Origin: Montanilutibacter psychrotolerans
GTDB lineage: Bacteria; Pseudomonadota; Gammaproteobacteria; Xanthomonadales; Xanthomonadaceae
Length of the DNA: 64,000 nt
Assembly (NCBI RefSeq): GCF_003719825.1
Contig: NZ_RIBS01000004.1
Span: 372,001 to 436,000 of the forward strand
Reading direction: 5' to 3'
Shown: positions 19,523 to 29,647 of the stretch, one piece after another
Layout: every line of letters begins with the position of its first letter
Numbering within the stretch: the first letter of the stretch is position 1
Position numbers and translations under genes: made by a program
Notes under the pieces: generated by a model
Told to the model about the DNA's origin: nothing
The model's database searches: none
Seen by the model: the letters and a program-made list of their open reading frames with translations, nothing else

Positions 19523-20905
19523 GTGCTGTTCTCGCTTAGCCCCGGCAGCCTGCTGGCCGTTGCCGGCGTGCTGCGTGGCCCCGAGCGGCGCGAGCCGACC
19601 CCGGCCGAGGACTGGCGGCGAGCCGTCGTCGACGTGGTGATTCCGGCAAGCCGGCACCAGCACAGCATCGTCCACTGCCTTTCCTCTCTTCTCAGCCAGA
19701 CCCGTCCGCCGCGCCGCGTGGTGCTGGTGGACGATGGTGGGAGCGACCGCGACCACACCGCACAGATCGCCCGCGAGTTCGCCATCGCCAATGGCATGGA
19801 CCTGGTGGTGATCGAGCGCTTGTGGTCGATCGGGCGCACGCCGACGATCAAGCGCCAGGCGCGCGAGCTCGACTGCGACGTCGAGTTCATCCTCGACGGC
19901 GATACCGTGCTGGAGTCGCCCGACTACATCGAACGCTGCGTGCGCGAGCTCTACCAGGGCGTGGGCATCGCCAGTGTCGGCGGCCTGCGACTGCCGATGC
20001 GGGCCCGGCACCGCCGGCGCTGGGCGGACAGTGAGCCGTTCCGGCGCTGGGTGGGCGGGGACGACTACCGCGACCCGTACCTGCAGGGCGGCGCCGAGGG
20101 CTTTGCGCGCTGGATCGCCGATGGCTACCGCGAAAGCGCGGCACTGTTTTCCCAGGGCTTCGTGCAACGCGGGCAGATGGCGCTGCTCGGCGGCGTCGCG
20201 CACCCGGCCGGCGGCGCGGTCGCGTATCGGCGGCGCTACCTGAAGGATCTGTTCGACCGCTACGAGCCGCACCACGGCGAAGACATGAGCGCCGTGCCGG
20301 AGATCTTCATCGGCCTGGCGCTCGACCACGAGGGCTACCGTCACGTGCAGCTGACCGACCTTCGTGCACGTTCGCTGGAAGCCGCACCTGAGCACCTGCC
20401 GCGGCAACTGCGCGAAAACACGATGGCGTTCCTGCAGTGCTGCCGCGCGTTCGACGCCCTGCTGCGCACGCCGTTCCAGCAGCCGCGGCAGTGGTGGCGT
20501 CGCCGGCAGGCACGCCGGCAGATCGCCAACGGCACGCGTCCTGAGCAACGGCGTGTCGTGGAGGCCTATCGGCAGCCGTTTGGTGCCCGATTGACGCACC
20601 AGCAGGGGCGGCCGATCGGCTGGGCGCTGGTGCTGGCGATGTTCGATCGCCTGGCCTTCCCGGCCATGTTGCTGCTGTTTGCTGCAGCTGCTTCCTGGAC
20701 CGGACTGCTGGCGGCGGTGGCGATCGAGATGCTGGGGTGGCTGGGCGTGCTGATGATCGTCTCGCGCGGCGAACGCATGGCGATGCTTGGCAAAGGGTTG
20801 ATTGCCGCGCCGCTGCGCTATCCGGCAGCGTGCGTCGAGTTGTACAGCCTGTTGGGTTTCATCGGGCGCAGCCCGGTGTCGGTGGTGCAGGAGCACCGGC
20901 ACTAG
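19523..20905 (+). CDS. Membrane family 2 glycosyltransferase (paralogue A)
   Basis: A 460-residue GT2 enzyme aligned end to end with the protein at 22375-23766. Shared blocks are VVDVVIPA, VDDGG, TPTIKRQ, VEFILDGDT (DxD), YIERCVxELYQGVGIAS, and LFDRYEP followed by an acidic G(E/D)D motif. The C-terminus has two to three TM helices (about residues 370-450). It probably polymerises or extends an exopolysaccharide at the inner membrane. The start is a GTG chosen by alignment with the paralogue (SPGSLLAVAGVLRG versus SPNVLLSTIGLLRG). Compared with paralogue B, the region after LPRQ has lost the Trp and aromatic residues (LRENTMAFLQ versus IYLWSSSFLQ), so the copies have diverged in the possible processivity motif. 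Confidence 0.8.
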   Translation: MLFSLSPGSLLAVAGVLRGPERREPTPAEDWRRAVVDVVIPASRHQHSIVHCLSSLLSQTRPPRRVVLVDDGGSDRDHTAQIAREFAIANGMDLVVIERLWSIGRTPTIKRQARELDCDVEFILDGDTVLESPDYIERCVRELYQGVGIASVGGLRLPMRARHRRRWADSEPFRRWVGGDDYRDPYLQGGAEGFARWIADGYRESAALFSQGFVQRGQMALLGGVAHPAGGAVAYRRRYLKDLFDRYEPHHGEDMSAVPEIFIGLALDHEGYRHVQLTDLRARSLEAAPEHLPRQLRENTMAFLQCCRAFDALLRTPFQQPRQWWRRRQARRQIANGTRPEQRRVVEAYRQPFGARLTHQQGRPIGWALVLAMFDRLAFPAMLLLFAAAASWTGLLAAVAIEMLGWLGVLMIVSRGERMAMLGKGLIAAPLRYPAACVELYSLLGFIGRSPVSVVQEHRH

Positions 20906-21392
20906 CCGCGCGCCGGAGGTATTGGCATTGCCAGGCGGATCCAGGGCCTGGGGGGTACGCAAGGATGCCCGGTAGTGACGGGCATGGCGGAACGGGGGCG
21001 CCAGTGGGTGGCCTTCGGGCAGCACGGTCACGACAGGGCAATTGCCATGAACGACGAACTCCGGATGCCGATGTTCCTGCCGCAGCGATCGCGCAAGGCG
21101 ATCGTGCTGCGCACCTTGCGCGTCGACGGTGCCGCGCCGCAGGGCCGCGCGCCGCAAGCCACCACCAACGCCGCCGCCGGCATCCGCCGCGCCGGCTGCC
21201 CGCCGCGACCGGTGCACACCCCGGTCGGATCCGGTTGGCAACAGGCACCCGTGCGACACGTTGCCACCACCGGCTGAACTCCGACCCGTACGTCACTGCG
21301 GCCGGCGAGGCGCGTTGCGGATATCGGTCAACGCGAACTTGCCAGGGATGTGCCGGTAATTCACCGCCCTATCGAACAACAGGGGAATGGGC
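20906..21392 (+). other. 487-bp spacer with one weak 76-codon open frame
   Basis: The only open frame of note is 21047-21277 (MNDELRMPMFLPQRSRK...). It is 76 residues long, Arg/Pro/Ala-rich, and has no domain or signal peptide that I recognise and only a weak upstream purine tract. It may be chance in GC-rich DNA or a small uncharacterised protein of the exopolysaccharide locus. The last 90 bp are less GC-rich and contain an AGGGGA Shine-Dalgarno just before the epimerase gene, so a promoter probably lies in the 3' part of the spacer. No structured RNA was recognised. Confidence 0.3.
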
Positions 21393-22421
21393 ATGCATAT
21401 CTTGATCACCGGCGGCGCGGGCTTCATCGGCTCCCACCTGGTCGACCTGCACCTGGCGCGCGGCGACAAGGTCCACGTGGTCGACGACCTGTCGACCGGA
21501 TCCCAGGCCAACATCGCGCACCACCAGAACCATCCGCACCTGCGCTTCGACGAAGCCGACATCCTGGTCTGGCCGAACCTGGGCCGAGCCGTGGGCTGGG
21601 CCGACCGCATCTACAACCTCGCCGCGGTCGTTGGCGTGTTCCGGGTGCTGGCCGAGCCGACCAACGTGCTGGCGGTCAATATCGCCGCATGCGAACGCTT
21701 GCTGCGTGCCGCGCGGGAAGGGGGCTGGCAGCCGCAGATGGTGCTGGCGTCCAGCTCGGAGGTCTATGGCCACAACGACGAGGACATCCTGCAGGAAGAC
21801 CAGGACCTGGTGATCAGCACCCGCGCCGGCACGCGCTGGAACTACTCGGTCAGCAAGATCGCCGACGAAGCACTGGGGCTGTCGTATTCGCAGCGCTTCG
21901 GCATTCCGGCCGTGGTGTCCCGCTTCTTCAACACCGTCGGGCCACGCCAGGTCGGACGTTACGGCATGGTGGTGCCGCGCTTCGTGGCGCAGGCGGTGCG
22001 CAACGAGCCAATCACGGTGTTCGGCGGCGGGTTGCAGACGCGCTCGTTCTGCGATGTGCGTGACACCGTCGTCGCACTCGACGCGCTGGCGACGGCCGTT
22101 GGCCGCGACACCCTGGTGGCCAACGTCGGCAACGACCGCGAGATCAGCATCATCGACCTGGCCAGGCTGGTGATCGAGCGGGCAGGCAGCCGTTCGCAGA
22201 TCACGCACATGGGCCTGCGTGAGGCCTATGGTGAAGACTTCGAGGACATCCGCCGGCGACGTCCCAACCTGTCACGACTTCGCGACAGGACCGGCTTCCA
22301 GCACCAGTATTCCCTAGAGCGCACGATCGATGATCTGATTGTGATCGAACGCGCCCGCCTTCAGGAAGAACGCGATGGCCACTGCACCCTGGTTCGTCCT
22401 CAGTCCGAATGTGCTGCTTAG
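21393..22421 (+). CDS. NAD-dependent nucleotide-sugar epimerase/dehydratase (extended SDR)
   Basis: A 342-residue extended SDR with the N-terminal ITGGAGFIGSH nucleotide-binding motif, VVDDLSTG, SSSEVYG and the catalytic YSVSK (Tyr near residue 148). RFFNTVGPRQVGRYG and VFGGGLQTRSFCDVRD are typical of UDP-glucose epimerase, UDP-glucuronate decarboxylase and dTDP-glucose dehydratase relatives. It would supply an activated sugar for the exopolysaccharide made by the flanking GT2 enzymes. The exact substrate is undetermined. The ATG at 21393 has AGGGGA at a suitable spacing, while the ATG at 21387 directly abuts it. The 3' end overlaps the next gene by 47 bp. Confidence 0.87.
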   Translation: MHILITGGAGFIGSHLVDLHLARGDKVHVVDDLSTGSQANIAHHQNHPHLRFDEADILVWPNLGRAVGWADRIYNLAAVVGVFRVLAEPTNVLAVNIAACERLLRAAREGGWQPQMVLASSSEVYGHNDEDILQEDQDLVISTRAGTRWNYSVSKIADEALGLSYSQRFGIPAVVSRFFNTVGPRQVGRYGMVVPRFVAQAVRNEPITVFGGGLQTRSFCDVRDTVVALDALATAVGRDTLVANVGNDREISIIDLARLVIERAGSRSQITHMGLREAYGEDFEDIRRRRPNLSRLRDRTGFQHQYSLERTIDDLIVIERARLQEERDGHCTLVRPQSECAA

Positions 22422-23766
22422 CACCATCGGACTACTGCGCGGCGCCGACAAGACGGTGCCGACGCCGGCCGATGACTGGCGAGCTGCGGTGGTCGACGTG
22501 GTCATTCCCGCCTACAAGGAGGAGGACAACATCGTCCACTGCCTGGCGTCGCTGGCGCAGCAGACGATGGGGATCCGCCATGTGATCCTGGTCGACGACG
22601 GCGGCAAGGACGCGACGGTTCCGCGCGCGCGGGAATACGCGGCCGCCGCCGGACTCGACCTCGTGGTGATCGAGCGCGCCAGGTCGATCGGCAAGACGCC
22701 GACCATCAAGCGGCAATCGCGCGAGTTCGATTCGGACGTGGAGTTCATCCTCGACGGCGACACTTTCCTGGAGTCGCCGACGTACATCGAACGCTGCGTG
22801 CAGGAGCTTTACCAGGGCGTCGGCATCGCCAGCGCCTGCGGCACCATCCTGCCGATGCGCCCCAAGGATCGCCACGCCCTCGCCCAGACCGAGGCGTTCA
22901 AGCGCTGGCACGGCGCAACCACCTACGACGACCCGCATGCGCGTCGGGGTGCGCTGCATGCGGTGTGGTGGTGGATCACCAACGCCTATCGCGAGTGCCT
23001 GTATCTGTTCCTGCAGCGCTTCGTCTACAAGGGCCAGATGGTGTTCTTCGGCAGCATCACCAACCCGGTGGGCTGCGCGGTCGCGTACCGGCGGCAGTAC
23101 ATCGAGAACCTGTTCGATCGGTACGAGCCGATCTTCGGCGACGACCTCACCAACTCCGAGGACATCTTCATCGGCTTCGCGCTCAACAACGAGGGCTATC
23201 GGAACATCCAGCTGCAGGATGTGCTGGCGCGTTCGGAGGAGCCCGAAGTGCAGCGTCTGCCGCGGCAGATCTACCTGTGGTCGTCGTCGTTCCTGCAGAG
23301 CTGCTTCTACTTCGACGAACTGCTGCGCACGCCCTTCAAGTCGATCCGGCATTGGCGCAAGAAGCGCCGCGACCTGGCCAGTGGCCAGGCGCAGCGCGTC
23401 GAGGAGATGCGCCAAGTCAAGGAGCAGTACCGGCAACCGTTCGGCGAGCGATTCACGATCGAGTACGGCCGTCCGATCGGCTGGACGATGTTCATGTCAG
23501 CGCTGGAGAAGATCGGTTTCCCCACCGCGATCATCATCATGGCCATCCTGCGCATGTGGGAGCCGCTGGCGGTGACTTTGCTGGCCGAAATGGCCGTATC
23601 GCTGGCGGCGCTGATGGCGGTTGCGCGTGGGCAGCGTCTGGCGATCCTGCTCAAGGGCATCGCGTTGACGCCTTTGCGCTATGCCTTGATGGTCGCCGAC
23701 ACGCTCACGATTGCGCGCTTCGCGATCGATCTGTGGATCACGGGGAATCGGAAATGGCGCAAATAG
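22375..23766 (+). CDS. Membrane family 2 glycosyltransferase (paralogue B)
   Basis: A 463-residue processive-type GT2 enzyme. Visible motifs are VVDVVIPAYKEEDN, LVDDGG, VEFILDGDTF (DxD), and FDRYEPIFGDDLTNSEDIFIGF with the acidic catalytic-base region. LPRQIYLWSSSFLQ is a possible R/Q-x-x-x-W acceptor motif. Three C-terminal hydrophobic segments (about residues 370-455) would form a membrane channel or anchor, as in hyaluronan/NodC-type synthases. The start at 22375 has AGGAAG upstream and lies inside the epimerase gene. The 3' end overlaps the outer-membrane protein gene. The overlaps make epimerase-GT2-OMP one operon for synthesis and export of a polymer of unknown composition. Confidence 0.87.
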   Translation: MATAPWFVLSPNVLLSTIGLLRGADKTVPTPADDWRAAVVDVVIPAYKEEDNIVHCLASLAQQTMGIRHVILVDDGGKDATVPRAREYAAAAGLDLVVIERARSIGKTPTIKRQSREFDSDVEFILDGDTFLESPTYIERCVQELYQGVGIASACGTILPMRPKDRHALAQTEAFKRWHGATTYDDPHARRGALHAVWWWITNAYRECLYLFLQRFVYKGQMVFFGSITNPVGCAVAYRRQYIENLFDRYEPIFGDDLTNSEDIFIGFALNNEGYRNIQLQDVLARSEEPEVQRLPRQIYLWSSSFLQSCFYFDELLRTPFKSIRHWRKKRRDLASGQAQRVEEMRQVKEQYRQPFGERFTIEYGRPIGWTMFMSALEKIGFPTAIIIMAILRMWEPLAVTLLAEMAVSLAALMAVARGQRLAILLKGIALTPLRYALMVADTLTIARFAIDLWITGNRKWRK

Positions 23767-25259
23767 GCAAACAGGGATTCGCGCGTGCCGGCCTGCTGGC
23801 ATTGGCCTTCGCCACGACCGCGCCTGCCATCGCGGCCGACCAGGCTCCGCCGGACCCTGCGGCGCAACGCTCGCTTGCCGATCAGGCGCGCCAGGCCGCG
23901 TGGGACGGCCGCATCGGTCGAGGCATCGCGCTGATGGACCGGCACCTGGCCGAACATCCCGACGATCGCGCCGCGCGGCTCGATCGCGCGCGCTTCCTGG
24001 CTTGGCGCGGCGACCACGCCGGCGCGCTCGCCACTCTCGATGCAATGGGTCCCGCTGCGACGGGCGATGCCGAGGTGCAATCGCTGCGCGCGCGCATCCA
24101 TGCCTGGGCGGGTCGGCGCGACGCCGCGCTGGCGCTCAACACGCCGCTATACCGGGACAACCCGGACAGCCCCGATACCGCATGGACGCAGGCGCTTGCC
24201 GCGCGTCTGGGCGAGTGGCCGCACGAGGGACTGTCGCCGTTGTCGAAGGTCATCGCGGCCAGGCCCGACGAGCCCGACACGCGCACGCTCGCGCAAGCGG
24301 TGCGATTGCCGATGTTCTCGTGGGTCGGGGCGCCGTTTGGTCACTACGAGGACGACGACGACATCCAGGTCGACACGTTCGGCCTCGACGCCAGCCTGCG
24401 TGTGTCGCCAACCTGGCGCCTGAATGCCCAGGCACAGCGCCGGGAGTACCGCGCGCCGGCACCCGGGCCCTTTGCGCCGGTCACCGGCGGCGACTCGGCC
24501 GACGACCGCCGGTTGGGTCTGGGCGCACGCGCATCGCTGTCGCCCGATACCGCGGTGTCGCTGATGCTGACGCAATCCCGGCTGGACACCCAGGACAACC
24601 GCGGGCAAGACAGCGAACTCCTCGGACGGGCCGAGCTCAACCATCGCGCAAGCGATGCGTTCAAGTACTCGTTGCGCCTCGAGCGTGAGCGCGTCGCCGC
24701 CTCGCCGCGTTCGCTCACCCTGGGGGTGCTGCGCGACACCGTCGCGGCCGATGTGCTGTGGACGCCCAACCTGCGCGACCGCATCAGCGGCCACGCCGCC
24801 TTCGACGATCACAACGACGACAACACGCGCCATTGGCTGCTGGTCGACTGGCGCCACGCCGTCATGCGCGCCGACCGCGCCACCCTCGACCTGGGCCTGC
24901 AGGGCGAGTGGATGGGCTACGCCAACGATCCCGGCAACGGCTATTACAGCCCCAGTCGGTACGCGCGCATCGCCCCGGTGGCGGCGAGCTACATCTACCT
25001 TGGCCAGAACGCCGGCCTCAATCTGCAGGCCGCCATTGGCGTGCAACGCGACGCCAGTTTCGACGGCTGGAAACGCGCCACCGACCTGAGCGCCGAACTC
25101 ACCGTGGGGATCTACTCGCGCTGGCAGATGGTGGCACGCGCGGCCTACAGCGAGCGTCTCAACGAGTTCGGCCAGTACGAAGGCAGTTCGATCGGGCTGG
25201 AGCTGCGCTACCGATTCTGCGACCACCGCGCCGACGAATGTCCCGCGACGGCCGAATAG
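23754..25259 (+). CDS. TPR plus beta-barrel outer-membrane protein (PgaA-like polysaccharide porin)
   Basis: A 501-residue secreted protein with a signal peptide (residues 1-29, APAIAAD cleavage region). TPR-like helices follow from about residue 35 to 170 (HPDDRAARLDRARFLAWRGDHAGAL type repeats). The remaining 300 residues are alternating hydrophobic strands with aromatic girdles, ending in the outer-membrane signature GLELRYRFCDHRADE (a near-terminal barrel strand). This architecture is that of PgaA-type exporters, where TPRs guide polymer and the barrel exports it. It overlaps the GT2 gene by 13 bp, which supports a synthase-exporter pair. There is no PgaB-like deacetylase next to it. Confidence 0.78.
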   Translation: MAQIGKQGFARAGLLALAFATTAPAIAADQAPPDPAAQRSLADQARQAAWDGRIGRGIALMDRHLAEHPDDRAARLDRARFLAWRGDHAGALATLDAMGPAATGDAEVQSLRARIHAWAGRRDAALALNTPLYRDNPDSPDTAWTQALAARLGEWPHEGLSPLSKVIAARPDEPDTRTLAQAVRLPMFSWVGAPFGHYEDDDDIQVDTFGLDASLRVSPTWRLNAQAQRREYRAPAPGPFAPVTGGDSADDRRLGLGARASLSPDTAVSLMLTQSRLDTQDNRGQDSELLGRAELNHRASDAFKYSLRLERERVAASPRSLTLGVLRDTVAADVLWTPNLRDRISGHAAFDDHNDDNTRHWLLVDWRHAVMRADRATLDLGLQGEWMGYANDPGNGYYSPSRYARIAPVAASYIYLGQNAGLNLQAAIGVQRDASFDGWKRATDLSAELTVGIYSRWQMVARAAYSERLNEFGQYEGSSIGLELRYRFCDHRADECPATAE

Positions 25260-25301
25260 CGGAGCCGTCGCCCGGGAGTCGATGGCGGCGCTGGCGGCGC
25301 G

Positions 25302-26270
25302 CTACCGGTCCGATTGCCCGGTGGCGTAATAGTCGCCGCGCTCGAACAGGGCAGGGTGGATCAGCTCGGTGAACGCCCTGGCCTGCGGCGACAGGTACTT
25401 GCCCTTGCGCACCACCACGCCGTAGCTGCGCGACGGGAAATAGTCGGCCAGCGATCGCGCCGCCAGTCGCGTGCGGTCGGCGTCGGTCAGGCAGATCGCG
25501 GTGACGATGCTGATGCCCAGGCCCATCGCGACGTACTGCTTGATCACCTCCCAGCCACCGACCTCGAGCGCGACCGTGTACGGCACCCGGTTCTGCTGGA
25601 ACACCAGGTCGACCATGCGGTAGGTGGTCAGGCGCTGCGGCGGCAGGATCAGGCCATACGGCGACAGATCCTCCAGGCGCAGCACCGGCTTGTCGGCCAG
25701 GGGGTGGTCGCGCGGGGTGATCAGCATCGGCTCGAAGCGGTACACCGGCGCGTAGTCGAGATCGGCCGGCACGTCGAGCATCGAGCCGACCGCCAGGTCG
25801 ACCCCGTCCGAACGCAGCAGATCCAGGCCGCCGGCCCCGGTGACGTTGTGCAGGGTCAGCCGGACCTCGGGATGGGCGGCGCGGAAGGCTTCGACGATTT
25901 TCGGGAGCAGGTACAGGATGGTCGAGCTGCCGGCGGCGACCTGCAACTCGCCCGCATCGAGGCCGCGCACGCGCTCGCGGAACACCCCGTCGAGGGCGTC
26001 CAGGCCCTCGACCAGCGGCCGGGCCAGTTCGTACAGCTCCTCGCCTTCGCGGGTCAGTGCCAAGCGGCGGCCGCTGCGCTCGAGCAGGCGCACGCCCATC
26101 TCGCGTTCCAGCGCCTGCAGCTGCAGCGTGACGGCCGGCTGGCTCAGATACAGCGCCTCGGCCGCCCGCGAGACCGAGCCCAGGCGGGCTGTCTGGCAGA
26201 ACGCCCGCAAGGGCTTCAGACGATCACCCTTGTAGGTGAATCGCGGGCTTTTGGGAGGCTTGGGGGCCAT
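25302..26270 (-). CDS. LysR-type transcriptional regulator (CysB/Cbl-like)
   Basis: A 322-residue LysR regulator. It has a winged HTH at residues 20-60 (SVSRAAEALYLSQPAVTLQLQALEREMG) and a periplasmic-binding-protein-like effector domain from about residue 95. It is divergent from aceB with a spacer of about 110 bp, so it is a likely regulator of the glyoxylate shunt genes. The effector is unknown. Two more in-frame ATGs lie just upstream (26276 and 26282). The spacer has a TTAGCTAA palindrome at 26291-26298 that could belong to its operator. Confidence 0.88.
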   Translation of the reverse strand: MAPKPPKSPRFTYKGDRLKPLRAFCQTARLGSVSRAAEALYLSQPAVTLQLQALEREMGVRLLERSGRRLALTREGEELYELARPLVEGLDALDGVFRERVRGLDAGELQVAAGSSTILYLLPKIVEAFRAAHPEVRLTLHNVTGAGGLDLLRSDGVDLAVGSMLDVPADLDYAPVYRFEPMLITPRDHPLADKPVLRLEDLSPYGLILPPQRLTTYRMVDLVFQQNRVPYTVALEVGGWEVIKQYVAMGLGISIVTAICLTDADRTRLAARSLADYFPSRSYGVVVRKGKYLSPQARAFTELIHPALFERGDYYATGQSDR

Positions 26271-26290
26271 ATCCATCAACACGTATAAGG

Positions 26291-26335
26291 TTAGCTAATG
26301 ATATCTATTGCCAAAACTTGATTGTCAAATACAAC
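26291..26335 (+). promoter_or_regulatory. Divergent LysR/aceB control region with candidate promoter
   Basis: The spacer is strikingly AT-rich against its surroundings. It contains the 8-bp palindrome TTAGCTAA (26291-26298) and a candidate sigma-70 promoter reading toward aceB: TTGCCA (26308-26313), 16-bp spacing, TACAAC (26330-26335), about 46 bp before the aceB ATG. The palindrome is placed where a LysR activator would bind upstream of the -35. This was read by eye and no transcript data support it. Confidence 0.4.
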
Positions 26336-26381
26336 ACGCCGCCGCATGTTGCCAGTCCATTGAGACGGACGGAGTGCGGGC

Positions 26382-28055
26382 ATGTCGGCAGTGTTGGCGG
26401 AATCGCATCAGGCGGGGTCGGACCCGGTGGCCATCGAACGCACCGGCAATGCCGGCCGCGCATCGGGCATCGAGTTGCTCGCCAGCATCGCGGGCCAGGA
26501 GCTGCTGCTGACCCCGGCTGCGCTGGCCTTCCTGGCCGGCATGCATCGCCGCTTCGAAGCCATCCGCCAGGCCCGGCTGGCGGCGCGACTCGAGCGGCAG
26601 GCCGCGTTCGACGCCGGCGCGCTGCCCGACTTCCGCCAGGACACCGCGGCGATCCGCGCCGGCGACTGGAAGATCGCGACCCTTCCGGCGGCACTGCTGG
26701 ACCGCCGCGTCGAGATCACCGGTCCGGTCGATCCCAAGACCGTGATCAACGCGCTGAACTCCGGCGCGAACTGCTACATGGCCGATTTCGAAGACAGCAC
26801 CTCGCCGACCTGGGCCAACCTGCTGGCCGGCCAGCGCGCGCTGCGCAAGGCGGTGGCCGGAACGCTCGACTGGATGGCGCCGGACGGCAGCAAGCACTAC
26901 ACACTCAAGCCTGCCGAGCAGCAGGCCGTGCTGATGGTGCGGCCACGCGGCTGGCACCTCGACGAGAAGCACCTGTGCGTCGACGGCCAGCCGATCTCGG
27001 CCAGCCTGTTCGACCTGGGACTGTTCGCCTTCCACAACGCGCAGGCGCTGGCGGCGGCCGATCGCGGGCCCTACTTCTACCTGCCCAAGCTGCAGTCGAT
27101 GGAAGAGGCCGTGCTGTGGAACGAGGTGCTCGATCACATCGAGACCACCCTGGGCCTGGCTGCCGGACAGATCCGCGTCACCGTGCTGATCGAGACGCTG
27201 CCGGCGGTGTTCGAGATGGACGAAATCCTGCATGCGCTGCAAAGCCGCATCGCCGGCCTCAACTGCGGCCGTTGGGATTACGTCTTCAGCTATCTCAAGA
27301 CCTTCCGTCTGCATCGCGACAAGGTGTTGCCCGAGCGCGGCCAGGTCACCATGACCCAACCCTTCCTGCGCAGCTATTGCGATCTGCTGGTGCAGACCTG
27401 CCACCGTCGCGGTGCCCACGCGATGGGCGGCATGGCCGCGCAGATTCCGATCAGCGGCGACGCGCAGGCCAACGACGCCGCGCTGGCCAAGGTGCGCGCC
27501 GACAAGCTGCGCGAGGTCATCGCCGGCCACGACGGCACGTGGGTCGCGCACCCGGCCCTCATTCCGCTGGCGCGCGAGGTGTTCGACGAGCGCATGCCCA
27601 CGCCGCACCAGCAGCACGTGCTGCGCGAAGACGTGCTGGTCATCCGCGACGACCTCATCAAGCCTTCGCTGGGCACCATCACGCGCGCCGGGTTCGAGAA
27701 CAACGTCGAAGTCTGCGTGCGCTACCTGGCGGCCTGGCTGGACGGCAACGGCTGCGTGCCGATCCACTGGCTGATGGAGGACGCGGCGACCGCCGAGATA
27801 GCGCGCACCCAGTTGTGGCAGTGGCTGCACGCTGCCGACGCCGGCCGCGACGCGCTGCACCTGGCCGACGGCACCGAGATCGACTTCGGCCTGCTCGATC
27901 GCGCCCTGATCGGCCTGCCCAGCAAGCTCGCCGACCGCATCAACCTGCCCGGTGCGAGCCGCATCAACGAGGCGATCGGAATGCTCGACCGCCTGTGCCA
28001 CGCCGACACGCTGGAGGAGTTCCTGACCTTGCCTGCCTACAAGCGGCTTGACTGA
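26382..28055 (+). CDS. aceB: Malate synthase A
   Basis: A 557-residue malate synthase of isoform A length, condensing glyoxylate with acetyl-CoA to malate. Family landmarks are visible: [22 protein letters not shown] (about residue 120), [14 protein letters not shown] with the Arg of the active site, [25 protein letters not shown] with the metal-binding Glu, and the C-terminal catalytic [14 protein letters not shown] region. It is upstream of aceA (72-bp gap) in the same direction, so the two form the glyoxylate-shunt operon. The first 25 residues are variable. Confidence 0.97.
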   Translation: MSAVLAESHQAGSDPVAIERTGNAGRASGIELLASIAGQELLLTPAALAFLAGMHRRFEAIRQARLAARLERQAAFDAGALPDFRQDTAAIRAGDWKIATLPAALLDRRVEITGPVDPKTVINALNSGANCYMADFEDSTSPTWANLLAGQRALRKAVAGTLDWMAPDGSKHYTLKPAEQQAVLMVRPRGWHLDEKHLCVDGQPISASLFDLGLFAFHNAQALAAADRGPYFYLPKLQSMEEAVLWNEVLDHIETTLGLAAGQIRVTVLIETLPAVFEMDEILHALQSRIAGLNCGRWDYVFSYLKTFRLHRDKVLPERGQVTMTQPFLRSYCDLLVQTCHRRGAHAMGGMAAQIPISGDAQANDAALAKVRADKLREVIAGHDGTWVAHPALIPLAREVFDERMPTPHQQHVLREDVLVIRDDLIKPSLGTITRAGFENNVEVCVRYLAAWLDGNGCVPIHWLMEDAATAEIARTQLWQWLHAADAGRDALHLADGTEIDFGLLDRALIGLPSKLADRINLPGASRINEAIGMLDRLCHADTLEEFLTLPAYKRLD

Positions 28056-28126
28056 CCGGCGCCGCCCGCCGACCACCGCACCACACCGTTGCCAACGAAC
28101 CCACCGCGACACAAGGAACTGCCACG

Positions 28127-29431
28127 ATGATCAGCCAACTCCCGACCGCCGACCAACTCCGCCAGGAATGGGCCAGCAGCCCGCGCTGGGCCGGTATCGA
28201 ACGCCCGTATTCGGCCGAGGACGTGGTGCGCCTGCGCGGCACCGTGCACGTCGAGCACTCCATCGCCAAGCTCGGCGCCAACAAGCTGTGGGCATCGTTG
28301 CACCGCGAGGAGTTCATCAACGCGCTCGGCGCATTGACGGGCAACCAGGCCATGCAGCAGGTCAAGGCCGGTCTCAAGGCGATCTATCTCAGCGGCTGGC
28401 AGGTGGCGGCCGACGCCAACCTCGGCGGCCAGATGTACCCCGACCAGTCGCTGTACCCGGCCGACTCGGTGCCGGCGGTGGTCAAGCGCATCAACAACAC
28501 GCTGCTGCGCGCCGACCAGATCCAGTGCGCGGAGGGCGGCGGTGACACCGACTTCCTGCAGCCGATCGTGGCCGACGCCGAAGCCGGCTTCGGTGGCGTG
28601 CTCAACGCATTCGAATTGATGAAGGGCATGATCGAGGCGGGCGCCTCGGGCGTGCACTTCGAGGACCAGCTGGCCTCGGTCAAGAAGTGCGGCCACATGG
28701 GCGGCAAGGTGCTGGTGCCGACCCGCGAGGCCGTCGAGAAGCTCGTCGCCGCGCGCCTTGCGGCCGACGTGATGGGCGTTCCGACGCTGATCGTGGCCCG
28801 CACCGATGCCGAGGCTGCCGATCTGCTGACGGCCGATATCGATCCCAACGATCAGCCGTTCACCACCGGTGAGCGCACCGTCGAAGGCTTTTACAAGACC
28901 CGCAACGGCATCGATCAGGCGATCAGCCGTGGCCTGGCCTACGCGCCGTACGCCGACCTGGTGTGGTGCGAGACCGGCAAGCCGGACCTCGAGTTCGCGC
29001 GCCAGTTCGCCGAGGCCATCCACGCCCGGTTCCCGGGCAAGCTGCTGGCCTACAACTGCTCGCCGAGCTTCAACTGGAAGAAGAACCTGGACGACGCGAC
29101 CATCGCCCGGTTCCAGAAGGCGCTGGCGGCAATGGGCTACAAGTTCCAGTTCATCACCCTGGCCGGCTTCCACAGCCTCAACTACGGCATGTTCAACCTT
29201 GCCCACGGGTACGCGCGTCGCCAGATGAGCGCGTTCGTCGAGCTGCAGGAAGCCGAGTTCGCCGCTGCCGAGCGGGGCTTCACGGCGGTCAAGCACCAGC
29301 GTGAGGTCGGCACCGGCTACTTTGACGCGGTGACCCAGACCATTCAGGGCAATCAGTCCTCGACCGTTGCGCTGAAGGGTTCGACCGAGGAAGAACAGTT
29401 CGACGCCGGTCCGACCGCTGCCGCGGCCTGA
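28127..29431 (+). CDS. aceA: Isocitrate lyase
   Basis: A 434-residue isocitrate lyase, cleaving isocitrate to glyoxylate and succinate. The signature [14 protein letters not shown] with the catalytic Cys is at about residue 189. [28 protein letters not shown] and [12 protein letters not shown] are also family blocks. Length is that of the short bacterial (E. coli-type) enzyme. It lies downstream of aceB in what looks like one operon. A GC-rich hairpin lies about 70 bp after the stop (29504-29525) and could end the transcript. Confidence 0.98.
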   Translation: MISQLPTADQLRQEWASSPRWAGIERPYSAEDVVRLRGTVHVEHSIAKLGANKLWASLHREEFINALGALTGNQAMQQVKAGLKAIYLSGWQVAADANLGGQMYPDQSLYPADSVPAVVKRINNTLLRADQIQCAEGGGDTDFLQPIVADAEAGFGGVLNAFELMKGMIEAGASGVHFEDQLASVKKCGHMGGKVLVPTREAVEKLVAARLAADVMGVPTLIVARTDAEAADLLTADIDPNDQPFTTGERTVEGFYKTRNGIDQAISRGLAYAPYADLVWCETGKPDLEFARQFAEAIHARFPGKLLAYNCSPSFNWKKNLDDATIARFQKALAAMGYKFQFITLAGFHSLNYGMFNLAHGYARRQMSAFVELQEAEFAAAERGFTAVKHQREVGTGYFDAVTQTIQGNQSSTVALKGSTEEEQFDAGPTAAAA

Positions 29432-29503
29432 TTCATTTAATTAGGGCACCGGTAGCCACCGCCTGCGTCGCCAGTGACGCGGGGGCGACCGGCCCGACGG
29501 ATG

Positions 29504-29525
29504 CGGCCACCTCCGGGTGGCCGCC
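29504..29525 (+). terminator. Possible terminator hairpin after aceA
   Basis: A 9-bp perfect stem, GCGGCCACC / GGTGGCCGC, with a 4-nt loop. It is followed by a T-poor tract (CTTCGTTCC), so it is at best a weak intrinsic terminator. Confidence 0.4.
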
Positions 29526-29647
29526 TTCGTTCCGGGTCCGCGTTGCCCCCAGGCCTGTCAGAGGCGCCGGGACCACCGTCCCGCCTCTCGAACAGGCGTG
29601 AAAGGCCAGGTGCTATCCTGCCCATCCACGCGACCGGGGGTTGTGGG

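Noticed and set aside
21047-21277. A 76-codon small gene before the epimerase
   Set aside because: Weak ribosome-binding site and a biased, motif-free sequence, so I list it only as part of the spacer.
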